From Didymodactylos carnosus (taxonomy: Eukaryota > Rotifera > Eurotatoria > Philodinida > Philodinidae), in the NCBI GenBank assembly GCA_905250885.1, contig CAJNOQ010001216.1, positions 1-34,467 of the forward strand: a stretch of DNA of 34,467 bases, read 5' to 3'. A program made the position numbers and the translations under genes. A model generated the notes under the pieces. The model had not been told where the DNA came from, made no database searches, and saw only the letters and a list, made by a program, of their open reading frames with translations. Positions within the stretch are counted from its first letter, which is position 1; each line of letters opens with the position of its first letter. This document shows, in pieces, positions 1 to 12,293 of this stretch.

Positions 1-776
1 CATATCTCCGTCAAAAAGGCGCATGGGCCCAAACCAACTTGGGGTTTTTCACTGCTGACTATTCCCTACATGATGAAAATAGTCTGAGTCGAAAAGCTTT
101 TAATCACCTCGAGAGGTTCCCTCGTGAGTGACACTAGTCAAAAATCACACTCTTACTCGCGTCACCTAAAAGTTGACGATAATTGAAAAATAATACACGA
201 CAACTACATCTCTTTAAATGCGTGTATAGTATAAGCAACATAAATCAGCCGATATGTAAATGCCAACATGCCGCTCAATTATCGAAAAACTCAGAAAAAA
301 TTTCAGAAAGTTGATGTTTCATCTATAGTATGTACGGAAGCAAATCAAAATGCTGAATGAAAGAAAGACAGACTTCTGCATGAATTCGGATTATCATTTG
401 GCTCTTCTTTCTGGAAAAGTGAAATAGATATCCAATTTTTGATCAGAGTTACTCGAGACTTCATCCGGGCTTGTTGACTACCGAGATAGAAATAAATAAA
501 TTACGAGATAGTACTCTTTCTGTTGGCTGAATCTTAAACTAAATTTGTGTCGATGTTTGTGCTGTACAGTACATTTAATATAATAAAAAAGATAATACAA
601 AAAATCCGTACAAGTTGTAAAATTAAAAATACAAGGACAGTTCAAGACAAGATATAAATTATTATTTTTATTTCCTAGAAATACAAATGCAAAATGTGTG
701 CTGCTTTATATATACATTTCATTGTTCTTATAGAAAAAAAATTAACTCTCAGTGATTATTCATCGATATAAAGTAT
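1..776. other. Non-coding flank downstream of the MRF gene
   Basis: No open frame or recognisable gene. The first 180 bases are less AT-rich and contain a short inverted repeat, GACTATT at about 57-63 pairing with AATAGTC about 20 bases later. From about 540 onward it is ordinary AT-rich sequence. The last 110 bases are probably the 3' untranslated region of the minus-strand myogenic factor. Confidence 0.5.
667..672 (-). terminator. Candidate poly(A) signal of the MRF gene
   Basis: AATAAA on the minus strand, 105 nt past the stop codon of the myogenic factor. The hexamer is common by chance in such AT-rich DNA, so only its position supports the call. Confidence 0.4.
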
Positions 777-3700
777 TTATCTAGCTGATAATTTATTTGG
801 ATCAATACTTTCAACAATCATTGACAAGCAGTCTAAACTTGATACTGACGACGTTTGAGGTTCATCATAATCTGGAACAAAAAAAAAAATAGGAATGAAC
901 AGATTACACATATATACACAGAACGGTCTATTTAATTGACTTTTTTTACAAGATTAGCATGAAGTTAAGAAAGATAGAATCAGACATACACAATGACAGT
1001 GAAAAGTTAAGATAAAATCATTAGTGTATTGTACGGTCGATAATTATCTTTATTATTCTGTTACTCATCAAACAAAATCTATGGATATATGTTACCACGA
1101 TATGCCAAAAGAGATGGTTATATTGTTAGAAAAAAAAAATATATCCAAATAACCAAAACATTTTTAGATTATCAAATAAAAAACTTGTGTGTTTTATCTC
1201 CTACAAAAGAATCGTCTACAAGTGAATAAGGCAAAACATTGCGTAAATTTTTATGTTATCTAATTAACCTCACTAAAAAAAGTAAGGTCTTGTACAACGC
1301 CAATGATCCTCTATTGACCTTCTGTTATTCTAAAATCATTACTTTATATCAAGAAAATAGTTCAAAAACTAAATTTTTGATTGATTTTGTTTCGCTTTAA
1401 CGTAAGAAATGATTGTCTTCGTTAATCATGCAAAACCTATCTATTCGTTAATATGTTCTGAATAAATTAGTTTTTTTAATCATGAATAAAAGTGAATAAA
1501 AAGTCATTTGAAGAAGAAAATCTTTCATATTTCAGAAATTTTTTCTGAAAAATGTGCAAATGAAATAAAAGATTGTTAATGATATTTTGTTCTTATTCAA
1601 GATGATGAAAATGAGATGTTCAATATGATATGTTTTCTTTTCATTCCACATGTAAAATAGATTATCTCACATTTATTTATTAACTCAATCATGTTGATGA
1701 TGATGAGCGCTACGAACGAATTCTTTCGATAATTGTTTTATTTTTCTTCTCTAATGTTTAAGAAAACAATAATACAAATATGTCAGAATCACTCTCAGTC
1801 ATACTTACTATTTGTTTCAATTGTTGAATATTGTGTTGCTGTTGAATTATAATCGGCATATTTTTCACTGTAATTTGTTGCTGTTGATCGGGTAGACTTC
1901 ACCTAAAAGATACAAAAAATAAGAAAAATTTTTAAAATTTAACTAAAAATATGTAATTTATAAATACTATGTAGACGTCTTTCAGTTTATCGGTATTATT
2001 GTACAAATGTAAGATTTTAAAAAACTTTCGTTTTTTATTCCTTTCGCGGTTAGTTCTATGGCGATTAGAAATATATATACATTTCTAACAGAAAATTGTT
2101 TACTTCTTTATTAGGTCCTGTTTTCATTCATAGTGTATAATTTTGCATTGATATAGAACATGTATTGTGCAGAATACTGCTGAGTGACATCTTGAGTGTA
2201 AACATTCAATTAGATCACAATTAAAGAGGATGCCGACTATGTATAGATCAAAAAATAGATCAAAAAATTCAAAGACAATGACGACAACTAAACGTGTCTT
2301 TATGTTTGATATACTACTTAGAACATACGCAGACATCATTATCTCTCTTTTCTGATTTTACTTGTGTAAAATTAAAACAACCATTCTACATTCCTCTCAT
2401 GCTGTTCCCATTTTTTGCTGTTCATGTTAGCCTACTGAACGATTCCAAAATATCAAAATGTCTCTATAGCCTACAGTAATCAAATGATTTAGCATAGTGT
2501 TGTGAGCTAATAAAACACTCGAAAAAAAATCTATCTGATACTATCTGTCTGCATTCGTCTTATTTATTCTCATCTATCTTATTTTAAAACGATTGTTTCT
2601 GTAGGCCGTTCTTCCGTCTTACTCCTAGACGAGAAGTCATTTACCTCTTTTGTTTTGCATTCGTCACCCGCATATAAAGAACAATGATTCCCTCGAAAGA
2701 AGTTGTCAGTTTATTTCGATTTATTACTAAAATCATTGATATTTTAGTCATTATTTGGGGCACTTTCTCGATCGTGTACAACAGAACTATCCTTGAAAAT
2801 AAACTGCTAATGGAAATAGTCTAATCGGGAACAGACTTAAACTATCTTGTGTTAAGACAGATTATTTTTTAGAGTGAATTTTAAAACATTCACATGTCTT
2901 TTCAGAAAATGTTTATAGCAAAAACAATATAAATGATCATCGTTTTCCCATTAAAAAGGACTTTAAATTGCAAAATAGTTTCGTTATCTCATAGTTAGTA
3001 CTTGCCGTTTGAGAAAGTGTATGAGAAAGCCACTAAGTCACAGTCGATTGCTATTACGCTTTCGAGAACCTTGATACATCTTAGTCTTTTTTATCATAAA
3101 GTTCCAAATTTTCAGAGTGAAAATCATCTGTTCTTAACCATATATCAAGCATTCATTACAGTTGACTCGGCTGAACATTTAGACCTGCTTATCTTGAAAA
3201 ATGAGATTTGTATATAAACAAGAAACCTACCGGACAATCGTCTCTTGTTACCGCTGTTGTGCTGTTGTTATTTAAATTTTGTTTCTCAATTATTTGTCTT
3301 GCTGAAACACCTGCCGAACGTAATAAATCTTCTAAATTTTCAATATATTCAATAGCATTTCGTAATATTTCAACTTTTGGTAAACGTTGACTAGGATTTG
3401 GACATGTTCGACGTTTTAACGTTTCAAATGCTTCATTTACTTTACGTAGTCGTCGTCTTTCACGCAGAGTCGCCGCTTTACGTCTATCGACTGTTACTGT
3501 TTTTCGTTTACAAGCCTTACATGCCCACAACAGACATCGTCGTGTACCATCACAACTATCCGTTGGTGCTAAAATATGATGTTGACTACCATTATCGGTG
3601 CATTCAGTTTTCGATGATGATAATAAATCTTTATAAGGCTCTTTTCCATCATCACTTGTATGTGGCGATAACGAAGAAGACATCGTTGAAGATGGTGAAC

Positions 3701-4256
3701 CATAGTTTTGAATTGTGGGTGTTAACGCTGATTTAATCGGCGAGATCGTCGGTTGAGATGGAGACAAAACTGATTTGGTATTATTCGAAGAATTTGTATA
3801 AAAATTTTGATTGGTATTATTTCTTGTTAGTGATGTACTACTGGAAGATGGTGGTAGTGGTGGTAACGGTGATAGTCGATTAGAATAGGATGATTGTTGT
3901 AATGAGCAATTTCCATTGGTTGATGATGTTGTATAAGACAATAAACCACCATTAATGGGTTCAAGTTCATTTGATGTTTGTTGGTTATTATAAGTGTTAG
4001 AAGCATAAAGTGATGTTGTATTATCGTATGTTGAATAACGCAGATTACCATGATATAGTTGTGTATAACTGGACGCAAATTCTGCTGGTAATATTGCAGC
4101 ATAGGAGGCCGCAGCAGCTGCCGTATCATATATTTGTTGTTGTGGATTATGATGAGCAGTAGGATGTAAATGATGATGAAGCAAATTTTGATGTGGATTA
4201 TAAACATAGTTACCACTACCTTGATCATATTGACAACTGCGATAGTCAGTCATCAT
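777..4256 (-). CDS. Myogenic regulatory factor (MyoD/Myf5 family bHLH transcription factor)
   Basis: Nuclear E-box-binding factor that commits cells to muscle. Three exons: 4256-3231, 1902-1809 and 871-777, with GT-AG borders, matching phases and a 404-residue product. Residues 1-238 are low complexity (His, Gln, Asn, Ser, a run of Ala, PPLPP). A Cys/His-rich segment with [12 protein letters not shown] lies at about 239-257. The bHLH is at about 258-312: basic region [17 protein letters not shown] with the Ala-Thr and Lys of the muscle recognition code, then helix 2 [21 protein letters not shown]. The last exon encodes [13 protein letters not shown], matching the conserved MRF helix III. The ATG at 4256 is the first in frame; upstream codons are open only to a GTG. 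Introns are long (1328 and 937 bp). Most invertebrates have a single MRF, so I do not choose between the MyoD, Myf5, myogenin and MRF4 names. Confidence 0.95.
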
Positions 4257-4330
4257 CTTGTACACAGGTGAGAGATGGGAAATTTCTATTTTCTAGTTGG
4301 ATGAGACTATTAACGAGATCAAAAATGTTC

Positions 4331-4340
4331 TTATTTTATA
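4331..4340 (-). promoter_or_regulatory. Candidate TATA box of the MRF gene
   Basis: TATAAAATAA on the minus strand, about 75 nt upstream of the chosen ATG. A start site about 30 nt downstream of it would leave a 5' leader of about 45-50 nt. In AT-rich DNA this match is weak evidence without transcript ends. Confidence 0.35.
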
Positions 4341-7300
4341 CACATATTAACAACGTATATGATTGTCAAGTGTTTGTCAAAAAATGTGTAGCTATTCAGT
4401 AAATGTTTAGATAGATAAATCTCTCTATTTTTATTATCACTTGTAAATAAGTTCTTCTTTTCCTTTTTTTTTGCTTAGGAAAATAGAAAACAATATAACA
4501 CATCATTTACTAAACAACAACCCGCACAATTTTATTCCATATTTAGTAACATGTATTTTCTCTTTTCTTTTTTTTTTCCTTCAAGAGAGATGCGTTTATA
4601 GTTTCTCTTCTACTTTTGTATCGGTTTGTTGCAAATCAATTGGTTGATAAGCTATTCATTTGATGAAGGATCGAATAGCAATTAAGAACATGATAAAAAA
4701 AAAAGAAAGAAAAGGAGGACGAACCATATTAATTCAAGATTCTGTTTCTTTTCTGTTGTTTTTGTAATAGGTATCTAACTGGTACAGATCAGATAATATA
4801 CTAAAAAAAAAAAACACAGAACGTCAATGATGTGATAGAAATCATGGAATGAAAAATAAACAGTAGAGAATGTGTACATGGAATACATCATTTAATAGAT
4901 AAATGATAAAATACAATTATAAGAGGTTTTAGACTTGTGTACAATTTTAACAGCAAGTAGATTTTTTTACTAAATTATTTTCTCATATGCATGATTTCAA
5001 AGCTATTTTACGCTTTATTACCGTCAACATTTCAATGTTATCATAGTGCTGTTTCGTTCGCTCTTGGTTAGTTAAAAATCAAAATATCTTCGATCAATGA
5101 GCCAGACAAACTAAATTCTTGACTGTAATTCTAAAGTTACACTATTTATTTTCTACCATCCTGATGATCTGACTGACATTTATTTACTGTTGCTATTGTA
5201 TTTGAATGACTTCAAAGGAAAATATTTGTTAATAGACACTTATAAAAAAACGTCAACATCCATATATTCTTCTCGATTTCGACAGAAAACTAAATGTGAT
5301 TTTTCAAATCTTTTTTTCCTCTAATAATCCAAAAAATATTAAATAATATCAATCTTTTATTCAAGAATTATCTTATTGAGAAATATTCTCTCTATATAAG
5401 ACAAAATCTAGATTTAGTTTACACTTCACTTATAAATTGTTCATAAATCAATGACAAACAGAAAATATTTTTTTATTTCTCTATACTTTGTTCGTGATTA
5501 AATTTGAATTCCAGTTTAATTCGAACAAGAAGAGAGTAGTAGATCTATCTTATTGTTCATTCTTCAAAAAAAAAAAAAATATGATATACAATGATACTAG
5601 TACGTAAATTGTTACTGATAATGTTCTCGCATTCTTTTCTGTTTCAATGCTCATCATCGATCATAAATAACTCTGTTAATGAAAACAAGATAAAACAGGT
5701 GCAATAAAATTACTGATTGGTACAAATATTCAATGTTTTTTTATAGACTAAAAAGACAATCATAGTGTGTATGAACGAATGAACAAAATCTTCTTCTTTT
5801 CTCTTCTTTTATTTTTTCCAGAGTCTATGTGAATGAATATACAGACAGATTTGATTGTCAAAATTGATAATAATAAATTCAACCACATGAAAAATGATGA
5901 TTATCATTATTATTATTATTACTATTATTCTAAAAATGTAATTAGAATCATGTCATCCATCTACCATCAGCGATTCTATTAGTTTTTACAGTTCACTTAT
6001 TAAATGATATTTGTTCCATTGATGTCAGTGATACAGGCAAAATATCGTGAATAATGAGCTAAACTACTGCTTTGTTGTTATTTTTTTAGATAGAATAATG
6101 TTAGTAGAAATGAAGCAAAAATTCGATGAGAAAGTTTTGTTCATCATACGTTTATCGTTAATATAAGAATAATACCGTTAGAATTGTTTTTTTGTATACA
6201 TTAGTTCAATCATTATGTAAGACATTTAAGCAGGCTTAGACGACAAACATTGATAAAATAAAAAAAGTAGCATTAAAATTTTAATATAAATACAGAAGAT
6301 TTAGGACAACGTGTTGTTTCTTTTTGTACGTACAGTATATTTGATGTAATTAATATTAGAAAAAAAGTTTTTTTATTTAATAAAAAATATTTTAACTTAA
6401 TTCTACATCACCATTATTGGAATTTTTTTTAAAATCATTTCAGCTACACAGGCTATCTCATCAACAGGCGTCTATTTATACATAGATTTTTTTTTTTTCT
6501 CTAAAAAACATTGTTTATTTAAGCGTTTTTACAATCCTTTCTTAAATGACAAAGCTAATTGCTTCACTTTTATCTATCTTAACTCAAGGGACATCCCATT
6601 GTTTTGAGAATATAACATCATCAACAAATTGTAATTAATATAGAATTCCATATAGAGATAAATATACAAAATATACTATTCGCCGCTTTTATTTTTCATC
6701 ATGTTTAGAAAATATCAATAGTCAATATCTTTACATGACTACAAAAAGAAAATAAATTTGTATATATGTATGTATTCAGTCTCTATTTCTAGGTATGTGT
6801 GTGTGTGTGTTATAAGAGAAATAAAGTTGTTCGTAAATTAGGTTGAAGATGCTTGTTATTTGCTTCAAGATGATAGTATTATTAGAAATGGGAATTAGAC
6901 GAATAGAGATATAAAAGTAGTTGAAACTATTTATTAAAATGTTAAGTAAATAATCGTCGTTTTCTCAAACATCAATGATAACTGAAAGTTACATCTTTTA
7001 TACTAATTAAAAAAAATAAAATAAAAAGAATAAATTCCCATTGGAATCATGAAATCCTACGACATTTTTTTCGATTTACAAGGCCTAATAAGAAAGTAAT
7101 TCTCGTTGACGTCACAGAGATATCATTTTTCTTACTCATAGATCTGTTTTTAGTTCTGAGTTTTACAACTTTCGTTCTATTAAGTATTGCTGAAAAAATA
7201 CACATCATAATCATTCAATTATCACTTTATAACATTTTTTTTTTATTTTTTAATCAAAGAACTATCTATCAGCAGTTGATGTTCAGGCATTTAACATGCA

Positions 7301-7600
7301 CAAAGTTCCATCGAGAGGTTCATTCAGAATATCATATTCTTTTTTTTTTTCAATTCTCATTGAATATATATGAACTGATATATATGTGATATTAAGAATT
7401 GAATAGCTATCTCATTAGTAACGGTAATTAAATGCATGACTATATTTAAAGCATACCGACACTTCGTATCTGGTATCACATGGGACTATACATACCCTTG
7501 CTTTGAAGAATATAGGTAAAATATACCATTGATCGATCGGTCCACCGATTCAAGAGTGTTTTTTTAATCGGCAAAATTTAAAAGTAACAGTAGATTTTAA
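4341..7600. other. Long AT-rich intergenic region upstream of the MRF gene
   Basis: No coding frame was found on either strand. It holds many poly-A/T runs, an ATT-type microsatellite at about 5906-5934, a TG dinucleotide run at 6796-6810 and a hairpin at 7349-7403 (TTCAATTCT pairing with AGAATTGAA, with AT-repeat arms inside). Because it lies 5' of a developmental transcription factor it is the natural place for enhancers, but no specific element can be shown from sequence alone. Confidence 0.5.
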
Positions 7601-8244
7601 CTTTGCTTCACGGCAGTATGCTAAAAAATCTTAACAAAGAAATCTTACCCGTCAAAACAAAAAGAAAGAGAAGTACGTTTCATCTATATGTAAAATATTC
7701 GCTAGACCATTGGATAGCGTTTAAATAACGGAACTAGAAAAAGAGAGCGTTTTTTCATCATAAAAAAGCTCAAAATACTGAAGAGAACTTTATGCTGGAT
7801 GCTAAACAGTGGTTGATTCTCAGGATTTCCGTATTTGGAAGGCAATGTCTAGGAAAAGTTTTTCAAAGAAAAAATCATGTGTTTTGATACAGTAAAATTG
7901 CGCTAAGCTAAGGAAACAATCTGGTTGCTAAAAGTGCCTTTCTTCCTAATTTATCTTGCGGAATTCTATGACGTTCGACTGATTGCCCAACAAGATTCAA
8001 CCTCTTTGGTGAGTAAATGATTTCTAAGATACAGAGATTTCACTTTTTTCCAGTAAAATACTAATAAGTTGATAATAACAATCCGAGAAAGGTATGAATG
8101 TGGCTTTTGCACTCAACGTAGCTATGAATCGGTTCTATTGGTGGCATGAATTTAATAGTTACTAAAAATAGCTATTTTACAACAGGCAGTCATTAGGCAG
8201 AGGTCCGTTCAAAAAGTAATTTATACAAGATAATTGATAGCATC

Positions 8245-8890
8245 ATCGTTTCGAATTCATCAAACTGTAGTGAGTGCATAATCTGATCTGAATTCGATTT
8301 GATAACCGACCATATGGTGAACGAGTGTTTAAGACAGATGAAATAAAGGTTTGAAGAAAACAAAATGCAATTATCCATATGCAGAATGGTTCTCATGATG
8401 TTCTCGTGTTCCCTGGAAAAGTTTTATTACAAAGAAGTTCTCAGGTAAGTAGTGTTGCTATCAATGCAAGAACGTCAAAACATTATTCTATACAACTAAA
8501 ACTCGTTTTTCTTGTTCTGTTGACATATGTCCACCCTTTATTTAAAATCTAATAGAAAACAAAGTCTATGCTGTGTTGGATATCAAAAGTCAAATTCAAA
8601 CTGAAATTATTCAGATTGATTCATGTACTAAAGAAATAGGCGATGGATAAATTGAAAAATATGATACTGATCGATGAAAGCACGAAAGCACTTTAAATTA
8701 AAGAATTACTCTTCTTGAACAATATGATGGACTGACGAATTACAGATTGTATGGACGATCCGATTCAGTACAAAAACACAAATTCAGTCACGCTACAAAT
8801 CATCGATACTCTAGATCTGCAGCTATCTGCCAAAATGTTTCACGTTCACATAGTGTGAGAAATATTCAAAATCATCTATCTTATTCCAGT
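8245..8890 (+). pseudogene. Unrecognised decayed coding sequence, first block
   Basis: Plus-strand reading gives protein-like stretches broken by stops. About 8297-8442 reads DNRPYGERVFKTDEIKV, stop, then NAIIHMQNGSHDVLVFPGK and LLQRSSQ, ending at a donor-like GTAAGT at 8443. After a TAG acceptor-like site near 8551 the frame reads NKVYAVLDIKSQIQTEIIQ, two more stops, then a long open piece with LLEQYDGLTNYRLYGRSDS, up to about 8888. Open pieces flanked by splice-like signals but holding several stops suggest a decayed multi-exon gene. I do not recognise the family. It could instead be chance open frame. A minus-strand open frame (8396-8193) overlaps part of it and is also unrecognised. Confidence 0.3.
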
Positions 8891-9474
8891 TATTATTAGA
8901 TTTACTACCGCAAGTGATGACATTATATAGCAAGTGATGATTTCTTGTGACTGTATTTAAATGAAATCTGTATAGGAAATGCGCGTAAAGACAGTAGACT
9001 TTATGAGTCTGCATAAGCTTCGTTTCATTTTTATGTTCAAATGTGCAAATCATTTCGCCCTTTTCTTGCTCCTATTCTGTATGTCACTGTCTTATTTTTG
9101 ATATGCACAAGTCATCGTTTTTGTTTTCTACTTGTCAACTGTACTATCATAACTTTTTTTCATATGTATATCTCTATTAGAGAACAGAAAATGGTACCAA
9201 TAAGAATTTTTTACACGGAAAATATCATCGCCCTACGTTATATAATAATAATCGTTTAGCATCAGGGCCAAGTGTTCGGATCACGTTGCAAGGTATAGAG
9301 GATGATATCATCAAAAAATAACATTAATTCAGCTAAATATAGTAGAACAATGAAAAATAATTATTACGACTTTTTTTGAAAAAATATCAGAAGCATATTT
9401 CTTTAGACTAGTACAACAAATGATGAAAGTATTCAAGTTAGGCCTTTTGTACGAATATGTACGCATGATTCGGT

Positions 9475-9660
9475 AGTTGTGAAGTTGGAGAAGACGTGTT
9501 GAGTGATTTAGTATCAAATAAGGACGTCATGTTAGATGTGTTCGCCATTTGAATAGCATGGATTTCTTTGCTAAAGAACAATTTGGTTTAGAGCTAAGTA
9601 GTCAACAGTTGGTGTTTTGTACTATGTCACCATTCAATTAGCTGAAGCGCTTCGTAAGAA
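9475..9660 (+). pseudogene. Unrecognised decayed coding sequence, second block
   Basis: One plus-strand frame reads VGEDVLSDLVSNKDVMLDV and stops. A frame shifted by one base continues with HLNSMDFFAKEQFGLELSS and QQLVFCTMSPFN, then a stop, then LKRFVRNEN. A frame change joining two protein-like pieces is what a frameshifted relic looks like. It may belong to the same dead gene as the block at 8.25-8.89 kb and the open frame at 10.10-10.34 kb. No family recognised. Confidence 0.25.
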
Positions 9661-10102
9661 ACGAAAACTAAAAAACTACCTAATATTCACTTAAATATTC
9701 GTTTGATTCATAAACTAAATTCTCATACCTAATCACAAGTTTGTTTTTTTAAGTATCATCCATTTCAAAGTACGAGAGACCTGGTCATTTTCTTGATAAT
9801 GTTTGATAGAAAAGTGATAGCGATCTGCAGTTTCCGCCATTCAATAGCCAAGACTTTAAACTATCTTTTTATAAGCAAAAAGAATCTGAAAAAGTTTCTT
9901 AAAACCGATTTTCTAGAGAATCTCTGGAAAACGTAAGGTAGCAATATGTTTTTTTTCATGAGTAGATAGCGCAAAATGTCCGAAATGGAAGTCACAGGAA
10001 ACCTTGATTTTTGGTAATTCGGACGTGGCACAGGATTTACAAGGAGCCCCAGAACTGGCACTCGGTGACCTGGAGTAACCTTGAAAGCGCAACAGACATA
10101 CA

Positions 10103-10336
10103 TTGTCGATCACATTGAATATGACACAATTTATATCAGAATGTCTGCTTCTTAGCGCCTACTGGCCGTCTATGGAGGCACTATCTTTTTCGAGTGTCTG
10201 TCGTTTTTCGCTGGTAGCAGACGAGTTTTTAGAAGACTTAAGACAGACGGTAGATGATTTCAATAAAAATGAAGAATTCTACATGGATAAAAAGTACCTC
10301 ATAACATTCCATTATTATCGACAGAAATCAAGCTAA
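10103..10336 (+). other. Short unassigned open frame
   Basis: An open frame of 77 codons ends in TAA at 10336. Its first ATG is at 10121. The peptide contains FSLVADEFLEDLRQTVDDFN and then a Lys/Tyr-rich tail. It has no recognisable domain, signal peptide or membrane segment. It sits only about 220 bases beyond the 3' end of the oppositely oriented DHHC gene. It could be the last exon of a decayed gene together with the blocks at 8.25 and 9.48 kb, or chance. Confidence 0.2.
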
Positions 10337-10373
10337 AGTAAACCCAATCCATAGTAAAAATTTTTAGAATGTA

Positions 10374-10379
10374 TTTATT
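10374..10379 (-). terminator. Candidate poly(A) signal of the ZDHHC16-like gene
   Basis: AATAAA on the minus strand about 175 nt past the stop codon of the palmitoyltransferase. Confidence 0.4.
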
Positions 10380-10553
10380 TATCATTTTGATCAAAACAAT
10401 TAAAATTAATAAAAAATAAGAATAAGATAAGAAAAATGGAATCTAAAATGTTATATAAAAGAAACGATATAGATTTAAATAATGGGGGTCAACTATTAAC
10501 TTGTATCACAGATATACTATAGTGTCTGATAATACCATAATGTGAGATATCTT

Positions 10554-12293
10554 TTATACATTTAATAATGGAGTATTTACATTTGTATATGTGCGCATAG
10601 GCCAATGAATACCATCTGAGAATGGTCGATGAGCTGATGGCAATAAATTTTTATAAAGAATATCGTAGAAACTATGAAAACCTAAAAATAGTTGCCAATT
10701 AGTTTTAAATCCTAAACTATAAGGATTTTGAAATTTTAATTTTAATAACTTTAGACGTGCTCGTTCAGTAGAATTAATGTGATATTCAATTGTTGTTTCT
10801 AAAATTAGATATAACAATTAATAACGTAATTTGAATTTCTTTATAATATTCTTACCTGCTCTCGATACCAGCCAAAAGTGCCACAATGTAAAGAAGAATA
10901 ATACAAAACATGCTGATACACAAACAATAAATAAGTACAACATTGTAAAATGCATTGATGGATTTGTGACCGATGGTAATATGTCGTTGTCAGTAATACG
11001 AGTTCCAAGTATTAAATCAAGATAAGAGAAACGTTTTTCACCAAACATGAAATGTTGATATTCAGAAAAGCCTAGCGTTGCTGCATAAAACGATCCCAAT
11101 GTCAAAAAAAAACAAAATTGAAAAAAATAACGATGATTCAAATGTCCTATACAATTATTGACCTAAATAAAAAGTAGAAGAAAAATGAGAGTATACAATT
11201 AATCAAAAATAAACAAGTTGAGTAATTAATTACCCAAGGACAATGATGATCTTGATTGAGGATACAGCGATTGCAAACACTACAATGATGTGCTCGAGCC
11301 GGTTTTGGAAAAATACATTTTCGACAAACATGATGACAATGCAATTTTTGATTCTGCATTTGAGATTGTTGATTATAGACTTCTAACGAATCAGGCAATT
11401 TTGATGTGGATGTTAATAAAGATTGCACAGTATCACCTTCATCATTGTCTTTTAACTGCTTATAATTGGATTCTAAAAAAAAACAACAGTAAAAAGCAAA
11501 ATTAGTCATTAATATTTGAATTAAGCAAATCTATTTCGAATCAAAACAACCAGTCATAAACAAAAAAACATTTTGTCTCTACTATTGAAAATGTTAGTCA
11601 GCTGCACAAGCATCGATCATATTTAAATCTGATTCATACCGTATTTGCCACTAGAATACTTTTTATTTGATTTTCTTTCTTCTGATAATTGTACTATTGT
11701 CGTTGCATTTGAGATATTATTGTTAGTATCACTATTGCTGGGATTTTCTTGTGTATTATAGCAATCGTTATTTGCTATTGCAAAATTGTATGGTTTTGAT
11801 TTACCAAAATTTGGTGATGAGCCTGGATCTGTTCTTACAGCTTGTATATAGTTGAATAGAATATTGATTAATAACCAATGTCCAAAAATAAAATGCAATA
11901 AAAACATAAAAAATGTATGTTGATCTTTGTCAAAATAAAGATGACAAAATATACAAAAATAGAATACATATAATACTACAGCGATAATACATAAAAAAAA
12001 GACGATGAATAAACGTCCAAGATATTTTGCAATACGATTGGTTATTGAAAATATTGGTTGTAATAACGTATCAATTTTCAAGTCAACAGAATCTACAACA
12101 AAAAAATTCATACTAAATTAGAATTTATTATTCAGTGAAATTGTTTTGTCTTACCATCCGAATTGTAGCAAAAGACCTGATAGATTAATTTCAAACGTCC
12201 ACATCGTAATCGACAAATTGATAAACAGGATGGTCTAGATATTCGTTTAGTGACAGATGAACAGCCATTACGAAATAAACGATAAATTAGCAT
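10554..12293 (-). CDS. ZDHHC16: DHHC-type protein S-palmitoyltransferase, ZDHHC16-like
   Basis: Integral membrane enzyme that transfers palmitate from palmitoyl-CoA to protein cysteines, usually in ER/Golgi membranes. Five exons on the minus strand: 12293-12155, 12092-11640, 11472-11234, 11162-10856, 10798-10554 (introns 62, 167, 71, 57 bp), 460 residues, all phases consistent. Two membrane segments at about 71-97 and 106-128 precede a DPG motif at 135-137. The Cys-rich domain ([21 protein letters not shown]) ends in DHHCPW at 272-277, with the catalytic Cys at 275. The third exon junction falls directly after this Trp. [16 protein letters not shown] follows, then two more membrane segments (about 288-307 and 349-372) and TTIE at 381-384 (the TTxE motif). 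The C-terminal [16 protein letters not shown] and the [12 protein letters not shown] segment match ZDHHC16 better than other DHHC classes. A Ser/Asn-rich insert at about 145-235 makes it longer than the roughly 377-residue human protein. Confidence 0.93.

Noticed and set aside
3827-4228. His/Tyr/Ile-rich open frame on the minus strand
   Set aside because: It is an alternative register of the low-complexity N-terminal part of the MRF exon 1.
7107-7114. Palindromic TGACGTCA (CRE-like) site upstream of the MRF gene
   Set aside because: A single 8-base match in a 34-kb window is expected by chance often enough, and nothing nearby supports a promoter.
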